The position numbers and the translations under genes were made by a program. A stretch of 64,000 bases of DNA, from positions 1 to 64,000 of the forward strand of contig NZ_CP077970.1 of NCBI RefSeq assembly GCF_024758505.1, read 5' to 3'. Source of the stretch: Bradyrhizobium arachidis. Lineage in GTDB: Bacteria; Pseudomonadota; Alphaproteobacteria; Rhizobiales; Xanthobacteraceae. The notes below the pieces were generated by a model. That model did not search any database, was not told the origin of the DNA, and worked only from the letters and a program-made list of their open reading frames with translations. This document shows, piece after piece, positions 18,053 to 28,032 of the stretch (position 1 is its first letter; each line of letters begins with the position of its first letter).

Positions 18053-19420
18053 ATGGCCAACGAAACCGCAACGCTCGCCGCCTATGTCGCCGACCTGAAA
18101 TACCAGGACATCCCGGCCGAGGTGCTGGACCGCGCCAAGGTGCTGACGCTCGATTTTCTCGGCAGTGCCATCCGTGCGCGCAGCGAGGCGGAATCGACGC
18201 CGTCGCTCCTCAAGATGCTGGAGGCGCTTGCGCTCGACGCCAAGGGCGACTCCACCGTGTTCGGCGATGCCAAGACCTGGACACCCGCGGTCGCGGCGCT
18301 GCTCAACGGCGCGCTCGGCCATTCGCTCGATTTCGACGATACCCATGCCGACTCCTCGCTGCATCCGAGCGCGCCGGTGGTGCCTGCGGCGTTCGCCGTC
18401 GGCGAGATGGTCGGTGCGTCCGGGCGCGACGTGCTCACCGCGATCGTCGCCGGCTACGAGGTCTGCTGCCGGCTCGGCAACGCACTCGATCCGACCTCGC
18501 ATTATGCGCGCGGTTTTCATCCGACCGCGACCGCCGGCACCTACGGCGCGGCGGCGGCGGCCGCAAAGCTGTTCGGCCTCACCGAGACGCAGATCATCGC
18601 CGCGTTCGGCGTCTCCGGCAGCCAGGCCGCAGGCTCGCTGCAATTTCTGGTCAACGGCGGCTGGAACAAGCGTTACCAGGTTGGCGCGGCCGCGATGAAC
18701 GGCGTCATCGCCGCAACGCTCGCGCGCAACGATTTCATCGGCGCGACCGAATCCGTCGAGGGCAAGCACGGCCTGCTGGTCGGCTACACCGATGACGCGC
18801 ATCCCGACAAGGCGGTCTCCGAGCTCGGCAAGAGCTATGAGACGATGAAAATCGGTGTCAAACCTTATCCAAGCTGCCGCTACACCCATGCCGCGATCGA
18901 CGCGCTGATCGCGATGCGACGCGAGCACAATCTGACACCGGAGCAGGTCAAGCGCGTCGAGATCGGCCTGCACCGCAACGGCATCACGCTGACCGGCGAT
19001 GCCGCGACCAAGCGGCATCCGACGTCGATCGTCGGCGGACAGTTCTCGATGTTCTTCACGGGCGCGCTCGCGCTCGACCAGGGCAGCTTTGGCTGGGACG
19101 ACTATAACCGCCTCGGCGATGCCGCGATCGACGCGCTCGCCGACAAGTTCGACGTCGTGCAGGACGAGCGCCTGGAAGGCCGCAGCCACCCCTTCGGCGC
19201 GCGCGTCAGCATCACCACCGACGACGGCGTGCATGAGCGCCTCTACGCCGACCCTTCCGGCGAGCCAAATTCCTTCCCCGACGCCAAGGCGATGCAGCAG
19301 AAGTTTCTGACGCTGGCGCGCCCGGTGCTGAGCGGCCGCGCCGAGCAGTTTGCCGATGCGATCCTGTCGCTGGAGCGGTTCGATCGCGTGGAGAAGGCGA
19401 CGCAGTTGGGACGGCAGTAG
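18053..19420 (+). CDS. MmgE/PrpD family protein
   Basis: 455-aa member of the MmgE/PrpD family, which includes 2-methylcitrate dehydratase and cis-aconitate decarboxylase. Family segments are LDFLGSAIRARSEAE, NGALGHSLDFDDTHADSSLH (the conserved active-site region), YEVCCRLGNALDP, GFHPTATAGTYGAAAAAAKL and VKPYPSCRYTHAAIDAL. Substrate is unassigned: no prpB or prpC neighbours are present, so the methylcitrate cycle is not supported by context. The ATG at 18053 follows an AACGAGGAAACACG segment that can serve as ribosome-binding site. It is convergent with a serine hydrolase. Confidence 0.87.
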   Translation: MANETATLAAYVADLKYQDIPAEVLDRAKVLTLDFLGSAIRARSEAESTPSLLKMLEALALDAKGDSTVFGDAKTWTPAVAALLNGALGHSLDFDDTHADSSLHPSAPVVPAAFAVGEMVGASGRDVLTAIVAGYEVCCRLGNALDPTSHYARGFHPTATAGTYGAAAAAAKLFGLTETQIIAAFGVSGSQAAGSLQFLVNGGWNKRYQVGAAAMNGVIAATLARNDFIGATESVEGKHGLLVGYTDDAHPDKAVSELGKSYETMKIGVKPYPSCRYTHAAIDALIAMRREHNLTPEQVKRVEIGLHRNGITLTGDAATKRHPTSIVGGQFSMFFTGALALDQGSFGWDDYNRLGDAAIDALADKFDVVQDERLEGRSHPFGARVSITTDDGVHERLYADPSGEPNSFPDAKAMQQKFLTLARPVLSGRAEQFADAILSLERFDRVEKATQLGRQ

Positions 19421-19486
19421 CGCGGCATTGACGACGCTCTGCCACCCTCCCCTGGAGGGCCCCGGGAGGGTAAGAGGCAGCCTCCC

Positions 19487-20914
19487 CTAATCCCCGTCCG
19501 CCACCTTCGCCTTGTCGCGCGTCGCCGCAACGACGTCGCGGACGAGATCGAACACGCCATCGGCTTCCGGCGGCGCGTTCGGCGAGCGGCCGAGGCGCAC
19601 GATCACCAGCCGCTCCGACGGGATCACGATGGTATACTGCCCGATCGTGCCCTTGGCGAAGAAGGCATCGCGCGGCCAGCCGTGCTTGATTCGAAACTTT
19701 GCGCCAAAGCTGTCGCCCTGGTTGGTCCAGAAGCCGGCGCCGATGCCGACCCAGGCGTTCGGCGTGGCGGACGCCGAGTATTTCACCCAGCCCTCCGGCA
19801 GGATGCGCTTGCCGCCGGCAACTCCGTCGTTGAGATAAAGCTGGCCGAAGCGCGCCCAGTCGCGCGCGGATGCGAGCATTTTGCTTGAGCCTTCGATCGT
19901 GCCGGTGCCATCGAGCTGGAGCGTGACGTGATTCATGCCGAGCGGTGCGAACAACTCGCGGCGTGCAAAGGCAAGCGCATCTTCGGGCTTGCCGCCGGCG
20001 GCGTTGCGGATCAGATGCGCGAGCATGATGGTATTGCCATCGTGATAATTCCACACCGTGCCCGGCGCGGTCGCGAGCGGCATGCTCGCGGCATAGGTCG
20101 CCATGTCATCCTCGGCGAATTTCATGGCGTTGACCGGTTCGAGCGCCGAGCCGAGCCAAGCCTCCAACGAGCTGCCGAGCGCAATGCCTGCGGTGTGGCG
20201 CAACAACTGATCGACGGTGATGGCATGACGCGGATCAGCCGGATTTTGCCAGGCCGCAACCGGCGCGGGCCCGTCGAGCTTCAACTTGCCCTGGCGCACG
20301 AGAATGCCCGTCAGCGCAGACATCACGGACTTCGTCATGGAGAAACCGAGCAACTGCGTCTCCGGCCCGACACCGTCGGCATAGCGCTCGGCGATGATGC
20401 GGCCGGCCTTCATGACGACGATCGCGCGGGTGCGACGGTAAGGCGGCTGCGCGGGCTCAGCGAAGGCGCGGTCGAGCGCGGCTGACAGTTCCTCGCTTTG
20501 CGGCGGCACGAGTCCCGGACCGGCGATTTCGGGCAGCAAGGCGGGCTGCCTGTCGTCCGGCGGCAGCGCGACGGCGGCGATCCCCTGGCTGTGCTCGAGC
20601 GTGCAGCCAAGCCTCTCGCGATAGACGGCATGGCTGCGGCCGATGCCGAACAGCGTCACGGTGACATCCCTGCGCGCGCGATCGATCTGCAAATTCATCG
20701 CCCAGGTCAGGAGGCCGGTGCCCGGCATCGCGTCGGTGGTCTCGGCGAGGTCGCGCATGGGATCGAGGCCGGAGACGAACGTCTCCGAGCAGAGCGTGTC
20801 GGCGATGAAGCCGGTGGCAACCTTGGGCACGTCACGCGCCCGCGCCACACCGAGCGCGAGGCCGGCGCAGGCGATGGCGGTGGTCAGGAGGACGATTTTA
20901 CGACGACGGGTCAC
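19487..20914 (-). CDS. Exported serine hydrolase, beta-lactamase fold
   Basis: 475-aa protein of the serine beta-lactamase-like / penicillin-binding esterase superfamily. A signal peptide (KIVLLTTAIACAGLALGVARA) predicts export. The nucleophile motif SMTKS places the catalytic Ser at residue 192 and Lys at 195, and a YHDGN segment is the likely Tyr-containing second motif. FGQLYLNDGVAGGKRILPEG is typical of the esterase/6-aminohexanoate hydrolase-like branch. Actual substrate unknown. It lies 145 bp downstream of a same-strand membrane-bound AraC regulator, which may control it. An inverted CCCTCCC/GGGAGGG repeat in the 66-bp convergent gap (about 19443-19470) may terminate transcription. Confidence 0.85.
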   Translation of the reverse strand: MTRRRKIVLLTTAIACAGLALGVARARDVPKVATGFIADTLCSETFVSGLDPMRDLAETTDAMPGTGLLTWAMNLQIDRARRDVTVTLFGIGRSHAVYRERLGCTLEHSQGIAAVALPPDDRQPALLPEIAGPGLVPPQSEELSAALDRAFAEPAQPPYRRTRAIVVMKAGRIIAERYADGVGPETQLLGFSMTKSVMSALTGILVRQGKLKLDGPAPVAAWQNPADPRHAITVDQLLRHTAGIALGSSLEAWLGSALEPVNAMKFAEDDMATYAASMPLATAPGTVWNYHDGNTIMLAHLIRNAAGGKPEDALAFARRELFAPLGMNHVTLQLDGTGTIEGSSKMLASARDWARFGQLYLNDGVAGGKRILPEGWVKYSASATPNAWVGIGAGFWTNQGDSFGAKFRIKHGWPRDAFFAKGTIGQYTIVIPSERLVIVRLGRSPNAPPEADGVFDLVRDVVAATRDKAKVADGD

Positions 20915-21059
20915 GGGCTTTCTCCGGCTGCAGGGCGAGTGCGGGAGAACAGGCCGGATGCGGGCGATATGCGCTCGCCGGATTTGAAAAGCGACCTCGT
21001 CGAAACTGATCGGGACTAGTCGATTTCGGAATTCTTACGTGATTTCAAAGGCCTGAAAT

Positions 21060-22121
21060 CTAGGCCGCGTCGACCTTGAGCCGCCGGTACTCCGTTGGCG
21101 TCACGCCGGTCACCGCCTTGAAGGCGCGGTTGAACGGACCCAGCGACTGGAAGCCGGCGTCCATCGCGATGGTGATGACGGGGACCTCGGCCTGGGTGGG
21201 GTCGGCGAGCGCGGCCTTGGCCTCCTCGATCCGGTGGTTGTTCAGGAACACATTGAAGTTGCGGTAGCCGAGCCGCTGGTTGATCAGCCGGCGCAACCGG
21301 TACTCCGGAATCTTCAGCCGGCCGGCCAGGACGCCGATGGTCATGTTCTCCTGGCGATAGATGCGCTCATCCGCCATCAGACGCATCAGCGCGTCGATCA
21401 GCTTTTGATCGGCGGCATCATCTACCGCAGGCTGACTGAAAACGTCAGGCGGTGCGGGCTCCGCCGCGGCCGGAAACAGATCCGCGCCGTCAACGCGCAT
21501 CATGGCATAGACGATCGCCGCGACGGTGCAGGTGAGCACGCCGGCATTGATGGTTTCGGCGACATCGCCGACGTGGTAGCCGGCGACGGCGATCTGGAGC
21601 ACCGCGTTCAGCCCGCCATAGAGCGCGGTTGCGCAGACGATGAAGACACGAACGCGGCGGCGGCGTTCGACCAGGTCGGCCGGCCAGGAGGCGATCATCT
21701 GCCCGACCGCAAGCGCGATGAAACCGAGCACGATCAGATTGACCACCGTCACTGAGAACCGCACATGGCCGCTGGGTGCAATCCAGACGCAGCCGGCGAA
21801 GCTGAAGGCCGTCACCAGCGCCCAGATCAAACCGTGCCACCAGCGGAGGCGAAACTCGTCGTCGAACAGGGCGCGTGTGAACAGCCAGAACACCACGATG
21901 GTCCCGGTCGACAACGCGATCAGCGGTGCATGCCAGAGCGGGATCCGCGACGTGACATCCAACGAATAGCTCACAGCGTGCGCGGCCGAGCCCAGCACGA
22001 AGGCCGCACCGAGGCGGGCAGCCAGCACATTGCGAAAATCCGAGAGCAGCGAAGCCGCCAGCACCAGCAGCAGCGCGACGCTGGCGGCGCGGAAGGCGAG
22101 TTCGAGGGCGGCAAGAGACAT
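21060..22121 (-). CDS. Membrane-anchored AraC-type transcriptional regulator
   Basis: 353-aa regulator with an unusual architecture: the first 220 residues form about seven membrane segments (ALELAFRAASVALLLVLAAS, GTIVVFWLFTRALFDDEF, FSVTVVNLIVLGFIALAVGQ), and the last 110 form an AraC/XylS double helix-turn-helix (MTIGVLAGRLKIPEYRLRRL; VITIAMDAGFQSLGPFNRAF ending KAVTGVTPTEYRRL). It probably senses a signal in or across the membrane and acts on DNA from there. The serine hydrolase gene 145 bp downstream on the same strand is the nearest candidate target or operon partner. ATG start at 22121. Confidence 0.87.
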   Translation of the reverse strand: MSLAALELAFRAASVALLLVLAASLLSDFRNVLAARLGAAFVLGSAAHAVSYSLDVTSRIPLWHAPLIALSTGTIVVFWLFTRALFDDEFRLRWWHGLIWALVTAFSFAGCVWIAPSGHVRFSVTVVNLIVLGFIALAVGQMIASWPADLVERRRRVRVFIVCATALYGGLNAVLQIAVAGYHVGDVAETINAGVLTCTVAAIVYAMMRVDGADLFPAAAEPAPPDVFSQPAVDDAADQKLIDALMRLMADERIYRQENMTIGVLAGRLKIPEYRLRRLINQRLGYRNFNVFLNNHRIEEAKAALADPTQAEVPVITIAMDAGFQSLGPFNRAFKAVTGVTPTEYRRLKVDAA

Positions 22122-22184
22122 CAGGCAACGCGGTCCATCGAGATCCGAACGGCCTTGCGACCATCGTTCGTTACATCGGCATTT

Positions 22185-22760
22185 TCAAGCACCATCCGCC
22201 CGCCAGCCTGCCCGCGCGGTGACCCAGAGATCGACTTTCTCCCCGCTCATCTCGGCCTCGCCGTCGATGGCGGCACCGAGCCTGCGCGCGACGGCTTGCG
22301 AGGCGGCGTTCTCGGGCACGATACAGTGCACGATGCGATCGAGCGCAAAGGTCGCAAATGTCCAGTCGATCGCCGCACGCGCCGCCTCCACCGCATAGCC
22401 GCGCCCGCGAAATTCCTTCGCAATCCCCCAGCCGACTTCGAAGCCGGGCCATCCCGGCGGGCACCAGGGGCCGACGCGGCCGACATACCGGCCGGATGAT
22501 TTGTCCTCGACGGCGAACATGCCAAAGCCGTGCAGGGCCCAGTGTCCCATGATGATGGCGGCATTGCGCCAGCCATTGGTCTCGTTGGTGATCGGCTTGC
22601 GATCCGGCGTGATGAAGCGCGCCGTATCAGGATCGGACAGCATGGCCGTATTCGCGGCGACGTCGCGCGCCTGCCACGGCCGCAGGATCAGGCGTTCCGT
22701 CTCGATGCGCGGGCCGGAAACCTCCAGCAGCCGCGCGCCCGGCCTGAGCGGTGGGATCAT
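22185..22760 (-). CDS. GNAT family N-acetyltransferase
   Basis: 191-aa acetyltransferase of the RimJ/RimL-like branch. It has RIETERLILRPWQARDVAAN at the start, then SGRYVGRVGPWCPPGWPGFE, EVGWGIAKEFRGRGYAVEAA (the acetyl-CoA binding signature RGRGYAVEA) and LDRIVHCIVPENAASQAVAR, where the Asn-containing PENAAS motif is typical. Substrate not predictable. It is divergent from the pirin gene with 65 bp between start codons, and reads toward the AraC regulator 63 bp away. Confidence 0.87.
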   Translation of the reverse strand: MIPPLRPGARLLEVSGPRIETERLILRPWQARDVAANTAMLSDPDTARFITPDRKPITNETNGWRNAAIIMGHWALHGFGMFAVEDKSSGRYVGRVGPWCPPGWPGFEVGWGIAKEFRGRGYAVEAARAAIDWTFATFALDRIVHCIVPENAASQAVARRLGAAIDGEAEMSGEKVDLWVTARAGWRADGA

Positions 22761-22825
22761 CGGTTTCCTCCCGTTCCCAAGATTGTTCTGCTACGATCAT
22801 AGCAACAAACAAGAAGGAGTCTTCC

Positions 22826-23743
22826 ATGAGCTGGATGCCCGACAACGATCCCGTGCTCGGTGATCCCAAATCCTGCGATGCGCTCGACCTCGTCATCGTG
22901 CCGCGCACCCGCGACCTCGGCGACGGATTCGCCGTGCGCCGCGCGCTGCCGCACGGCAAGCGGCAGATGGTCGGCCCCTTCATCTTTTTCGATCATTTCG
23001 GCCCGGTGCAGTTCGTTTCCGGCAAGGGCATGGATGTGCGGCCGCATCCGCATATCGGGCTTGCGACCGTCACCTATCTCTTCGACGGCTCGATCATGCA
23101 TCGCGACAGCGAGGGCAACATCCAGGAGATCCAGCCCGGCGCGATGAATTTGATGACCGCCGGCCGCGGCATCGCGCATTCCGAGCGCACGCCGGATGCG
23201 CAGCGCGCCTCGGGGCAGAAGATGCTGGGCCTGCAAAGCTGGATCGCACTGCCGGCCGGATCCGAGGAGATCGCGCCATCGTTCCAGCATTACGGTGCCG
23301 GCGACCTGCCGATGATCTCCGAGCGCGATTTCACCGCGCGGGTGATCGCGGGCTCGTCGTTCGGCATTTCGTCGCCGGTCTCGATGGTGTCGCCCTGGTT
23401 CTATACCGAGGTGACGGCAGCGCAGGGCGCAAGCATTCCGCTCGACCCGGATCACGAGGAGCGCGCGATCTATGTCGTCGAGGGAGAGGTCGAGATCGCC
23501 AACGAGCGCTATGAGGGACCGCGGCTCCTGATCTTCCGGCCCGGCGACCGCATCACCGTGAAGGCGCGGACGGCCACGCGGATGATGTTTTTGGGCGGCG
23601 ACGCGCTGGAAGGTCCGCGCCATATCTGGTGGAATTTCGTGTCGTCCAGCAAGGAGCGGATCGAGCAGGCCAAGCAGGACTGGAAAACCGGCCGCTTTGC
23701 GCCAGTTCCGCAGGAACATGAGTTCATTCCGCTGCCGGAATAG
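22826..23743 (+). CDS. Pirin family protein
   Basis: 305-aa bicupin of the pirin family. The N-terminal cupin keeps the metal ligands: [17 protein letters not shown] (two His), and [10 protein letters not shown] with the third His and Glu. The second cupin contains [20 protein letters not shown]. Bacterial pirins have been reported as quercetinases or as modulators of pyruvate dehydrogenase, but the role here is unknown. The ATG at 22826 is preferred over upstream frames because AAGAAGGAG sits at ideal distance. purC follows 56 bp downstream; an unrelated operon partner is possible. Confidence 0.9.
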   Translation: MSWMPDNDPVLGDPKSCDALDLVIVPRTRDLGDGFAVRRALPHGKRQMVGPFIFFDHFGPVQFVSGKGMDVRPHPHIGLATVTYLFDGSIMHRDSEGNIQEIQPGAMNLMTAGRGIAHSERTPDAQRASGQKMLGLQSWIALPAGSEEIAPSFQHYGAGDLPMISERDFTARVIAGSSFGISSPVSMVSPWFYTEVTAAQGASIPLDPDHEERAIYVVEGEVEIANERYEGPRLLIFRPGDRITVKARTATRMMFLGGDALEGPRHIWWNFVSSSKERIEQAKQDWKTGRFAPVPQEHEFIPLPE

Positions 23744-23799
23744 GATATCCCGGTCGTCGCGCGCCGCGCGCGACGACCTCCTACCGAAGGCCCTCTGCG

Positions 23800-24714
<915 letters not shown>

Positions 24715-24728
24715 CCTCACCCTCCGCT

Positions 24729-24857
24729 GTCGTCCTGGCGAACGCCAGGACCCATACCGCGGAATCTATCGATTGCGTGTGGTGCCAGTACCGGTCGGCC
24801 AGTCTTCGCCAAACTCCTCCCTGGGGTAACGGGTCCTGGCGTTCGCCAGGACGACAC
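24729..24857. repeat. Interspersed repeat B, copy 1
   Basis: Bounded by GTCGTCCTGGCGAACGCCAG on the left and CTGGCGTTCGCCAGGACGAC on the right, which are exact inverted repeats of each other. The interior contains CCCATACCGCGGAATCTATC and CGCCAAACTCCTCCCTGGGG. The copy at 31081-31208 has the same interior in reverse order, so the two elements lie in opposite orientation. It fills the purC to enoyl-CoA hydratase gap. Confidence 0.8.
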
Positions 24858-24952
24858 CGTGCGAGAGGCGCAATGCTTCGCTTCCTTCCAGCATTGCCTG
24901 TGAAGAGCACCGGTGCAAAACTCCCTGCAAATAACAACAGGGACGCGAACCC

Positions 24953-25756
24953 ATGTCGGAAGCCAATGCCGTGCTGATCGAGCGCGACGGGCCGGTCACC
25001 ATCATCTCCATCAATCGTCCGCATTGTCGCAACGCCGTCGACGGTACGACCGCGCGCAAACTCTATGACGCATTCCTTGCCTTCGACGCCGATAAGGACG
25101 CCTCGGTCGCCGTATTCACCGGCACGAATGGACATTTTTGCGCCGGCGCAGATCTCAAGGCCGTGGCAAAAGGCGACCGCGAAAAGATGCGCGAGATCGG
25201 CGGGCACAACACGATTGCGCCGATGGGACCGAGCAGGTTGCGGCTGTCCAAGCCGGTGATCGCCGCGATCGAAGGCTACGCAGTCGCCGGCGGCATGGAG
25301 CTTGCGCTGTTCGCCGACATGCGCGTGGTCGCGGAGGATGCGACCTTCGGCATCTTCTGCCGCCGTTTCGGCGTGCCGCTGATCGACCTCGGCACCATCC
25401 GCCTGCCGCGCCTGATCGGCCATTCGCAGGCCATGGACCTCATCCTCACCGGGCGCCCGGTTGGCGGCGCCGAAGCGCTGCGCATGGGACTTGCCAACCG
25501 CGTCGTCGGCCGCGGCGAGGCGGCGGCGCAGGCGATTGCACTCGCCAAGGAGATCGCACGCTTCCCGCAGAAATGCCTGCGGGCCGATCGGCTGTCGGCG
25601 CTGCGGCAATGGGACCTTTCCGAAGAAGAAGCGATCGCCAATGAGATGCGCGGCGGGCTCGAGGTGATCGCTTCGGGCGAAACGCTATCGGGCGCGACGC
25701 GCTTCGCCTCCGGCGTCGGACGTCACGGCGCGTTCGGCAGCGACGCCAGCGATTGA
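24953..25756 (+). CDS. Enoyl-CoA hydratase/isomerase (crotonase) family protein
   Basis: 267-aa crotonase-fold protein. The oxyanion-hole segments are present: HFCAGADLKAVA and GYAVAGGMELALFADMRVVA, the second carrying the conserved Gly-Gly. TGRPVGGAEALRMGLANRVV is typical of the family. The region normally holding the first catalytic Glu reads FGVPLIDLGTIRLPRLIG, so a simple hydratase assignment is uncertain; isomerase, hydrolase or decarboxylase activity is possible. ATG 24953 begins MSEANAVLIERDGPVTIIS, the normal N terminus. It is convergent with gabD, 6 bp apart. Confidence 0.87.
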   Translation: MSEANAVLIERDGPVTIISINRPHCRNAVDGTTARKLYDAFLAFDADKDASVAVFTGTNGHFCAGADLKAVAKGDREKMREIGGHNTIAPMGPSRLRLSKPVIAAIEGYAVAGGMELALFADMRVVAEDATFGIFCRRFGVPLIDLGTIRLPRLIGHSQAMDLILTGRPVGGAEALRMGLANRVVGRGEAAAQAIALAKEIARFPQKCLRADRLSALRQWDLSEEEAIANEMRGGLEVIASGETLSGATRFASGVGRHGAFGSDASD

Positions 25757-25762
25757 TCGCAG

Positions 25763-27253
25763 CTACACCCCCGCCATCATCACGTATTTCATCTCGACAT
25801 ATTCCTCCATGCCGTGACGCGAGCCTTCGCGGCCGAGGCCGGATTCCTTCACGCCGCCGAACGGCGCGACTTCGGTCGTGATCAGGCCAGTGTTGACGCC
25901 AACCATGCCCGACTCCAGCGCCTCCGCAACGCGCCAGACGCGGCCGAGATCGCGGGAGTAGAAATAGGACGCGAGACCGAACGGCGAGGCGTTGCACAGC
26001 GCGATCACCTCGGCCTCGTCCTTGAAGCGGAACACCGGCGCGAGCGGGCCAAAGGTCTCCTCATGCGCGACGAGCGCGTCGGGCTTCACGTTCGCCAGCA
26101 CCGTCGGCTCGAAAAAACTGCCGCCGAGCGCATGACGCTTGCCGCCGGTGACGATTTTTGCACCGCCCTTCACCGCATCCGCAATGTGCTTCTCGACCTT
26201 GTCGACGGCTTCCATGTTGATCAGCGGTCCCTGCACCACACCGGCTTCGGTGCCGTCGCCGATCTTCATCGCCGCGACCTTCTTCGAGAGTTTTTCGACG
26301 AACTCGTCGTAGATCTTGTCCTGGGCGTAGATGCGATTGGCGCAGACGCAGGTCTGGCCCATGTTGCGATATTTCGAGACGATGGCGCCTTCGACCGCGG
26401 CGTCGATGTCGGCATCGTCGAACACGACGAAGGGCGCGTTGCCGCCGAGCTCCAGCCCGAGCTTCTTCACGCCGACGGCGGCCTGCTGATAGAGGATCTT
26501 GCCCACTTCGGTCGAACCGGTGAAGCCGACGAAGCGCACGGCGGGATGCTCGCACAGCACCTTGCCAATCGCCGACGAATTGCCGGTGAGGATGTTGAAC
26601 ACGCCCTTCGGCACGCCGGCCTTCTCGGCGAGCGCCACCAGCGCAAGCGCGGTCAGCGGCGTTTCATTGGCGGGCTTCAGCACCACGGTGCAGCCGGCAG
26701 CCAGCGCCGGCGACACTTTTCGGGTGATCATCGAGCAGGGGAAATTCCACGGCGTGATCGCGCCGCAGACGCCAATCGGCTGCTTGATCGCGAGCAGGCG
26801 CGCGTCGGGACGCTGGGTCGGAATGGTCTCGCCATAAACGCGGCGGGCTTCCTCCGCAAAAAACTCGACATAGGCGCCGCCGATATCGACCTCGCCGAGC
26901 GCCTCCGCCAGCGGCTTGCCCTGCTCGGAGGTGAGGATCAGCGCCAGATCCTCGCGGTTGGCGGCGATCAGCTCGAACCATTTGCGCAAAATGTTGGAGC
27001 GCTGCTTGGCGGTGAGTTTCGCCCAGGCCGGGAAGGCGCGCTCGGCGGCTTCAACCGCCTGCGTCGTCTCGGCCGTGCTCATGACCGGGATTTTTGCCAG
27101 CTCGGTGCCGTTCACCGGATTGGTCACCGGCCGCGACGGCGTGCCGACCCAGGCGCCGTCGATGTAGCAGGCCTCGCGCAGCAGCGACGGGTCCTTGAGA
27201 CGATCGCGGAAGGAGGCGGATTGGGCGGCGCGTGCAGCGGCGGTCGGGGTCAT
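25763..27253 (-). CDS. gabD: NAD(P)-dependent succinate-semialdehyde dehydrogenase
   Basis: 496-aa aldehyde dehydrogenase, best matched to GabD, which oxidises succinate semialdehyde to succinate in GABA degradation. Catalytic residues are in canonical places: Glu268 in LGLELGGNAPFVVFDDAD and Cys302 in GQTCVCANRIYAQ. TPWNFPCSMITRKVSPALAA and GFTGSTEVGK form the cofactor site, and EVAPFGGVKESGLGREGS is the typical GabD C terminus. The ATG at 27253 is chosen since homologous sequence begins there; the upstream 26 codons look random. No GABA transaminase gene is adjacent, so assignment to that pathway rests on family resemblance. Confidence 0.9.
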   Translation of the reverse strand: MTPTAAARAAQSASFRDRLKDPSLLREACYIDGAWVGTPSRPVTNPVNGTELAKIPVMSTAETTQAVEAAERAFPAWAKLTAKQRSNILRKWFELIAANREDLALILTSEQGKPLAEALGEVDIGGAYVEFFAEEARRVYGETIPTQRPDARLLAIKQPIGVCGAITPWNFPCSMITRKVSPALAAGCTVVLKPANETPLTALALVALAEKAGVPKGVFNILTGNSSAIGKVLCEHPAVRFVGFTGSTEVGKILYQQAAVGVKKLGLELGGNAPFVVFDDADIDAAVEGAIVSKYRNMGQTCVCANRIYAQDKIYDEFVEKLSKKVAAMKIGDGTEAGVVQGPLINMEAVDKVEKHIADAVKGGAKIVTGGKRHALGGSFFEPTVLANVKPDALVAHEETFGPLAPVFRFKDEAEVIALCNASPFGLASYFYSRDLGRVWRVAEALESGMVGVNTGLITTEVAPFGGVKESGLGREGSRHGMEEYVEMKYVMMAGV

Positions 27254-27366
27254 GGCGTTACTCCCAGGGGCTTTTCGGATTGGCCCGGAATATAGGCCCA
27301 ACCGGCGCGCAATGCACCGCCGGCAACGCAAAGCTGCTTCAAGCTATTTTGGGGGCGAGCCGCGGC

Positions 27367-27687
27367 TTAAGCCGCCCCGCTCATATAGGTCTCGCGCCGG
27401 CCGATCATACGCTCGGCCGCAGCCTTGGCATCCGCCTTCGAATGGGTCGCGCAGGTCCGATATTCGAGATCGGGCACAGCCTTGGTGTCGCGGCGGCCGA
27501 ACCAGGACTTTGAGCCGACCGGCAGCAGCGCCAACGACTGCGCCAGATTGTCGACCGCACCGAAGGAGTAGAGTGCGCCGGTCCCGGCAATCCGGACCTC
27601 GTAAATACCGGGCGAAATCGGCGCTTCGAGGTTCTCGCCCCGTCCGGGACGGGGATAGCGCTTCCATTCGCTCCAGGTCGAAATCAT
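27367..27687 (-). CDS. Small protein with possible GIY-YIG-like fold
   Basis: 106-aa protein, no firm family. It reads SPGIYEVRIAGTGALYSFGA then VDNLAQSLALLP, a spacing reminiscent of the GIY and YIG strands of that nuclease-like fold, but the usual catalytic Arg and Glu are not evident. The C terminus (KADAKAAAERMIGRRETYMS) is helical. The ATG at 27687 follows GAGGGG by 7 bp, a good ribosome-binding site, so the gene is probably real. It stands alone, downstream on the same strand from nothing obvious and 113 bp before gabD. Confidence 0.6.
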   Translation of the reverse strand: MISTWSEWKRYPRPGRGENLEAPISPGIYEVRIAGTGALYSFGAVDNLAQSLALLPVGSKSWFGRRDTKAVPDLEYRTCATHSKADAKAAAERMIGRRETYMSGAA

Positions 27688-28032
27688 CTTAAATCCCCTC
27701 ACGGCCATGAATGGCCGTCAATATTTGAATCAATCTTTGCACCGGCGGCCCGGCAGGCCAGGTTCTGAACGCCTTAGGGCACAATATGTTTCAGAGGCAA
27801 CGCATCCGGAAACATATCGCCTGCTACCCGGCGAGGTCACGCCCGGTTGAAGCCATCCACCGCAGATTGCGAAGAGGTGTTGCAGATTGGTTGTCCTGTC
27901 GTCCTTCTCGCGTGGCCTGCCGTCAAGTCACGACATCGCGACCGGCACGGACCGGTTGACGCGCTTGCCGCGCGCGACCTGCGGGAGGATGATCGAACAC
28001 TTCCAACAATAATCAAACCGGAGGAAACGTGC
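27688..28032. other. Intergenic region between divergent genes
   Basis: 345 bp between the divergent starts of the small 27367-27687 gene and the serine hydrolase. I see no gene, RNA or repeat. Codons of the downstream open frame from 27847 have no recognisable protein character. A ribosome-binding site CCGGAGGAAACG lies at its right end. Confidence 0.5.
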
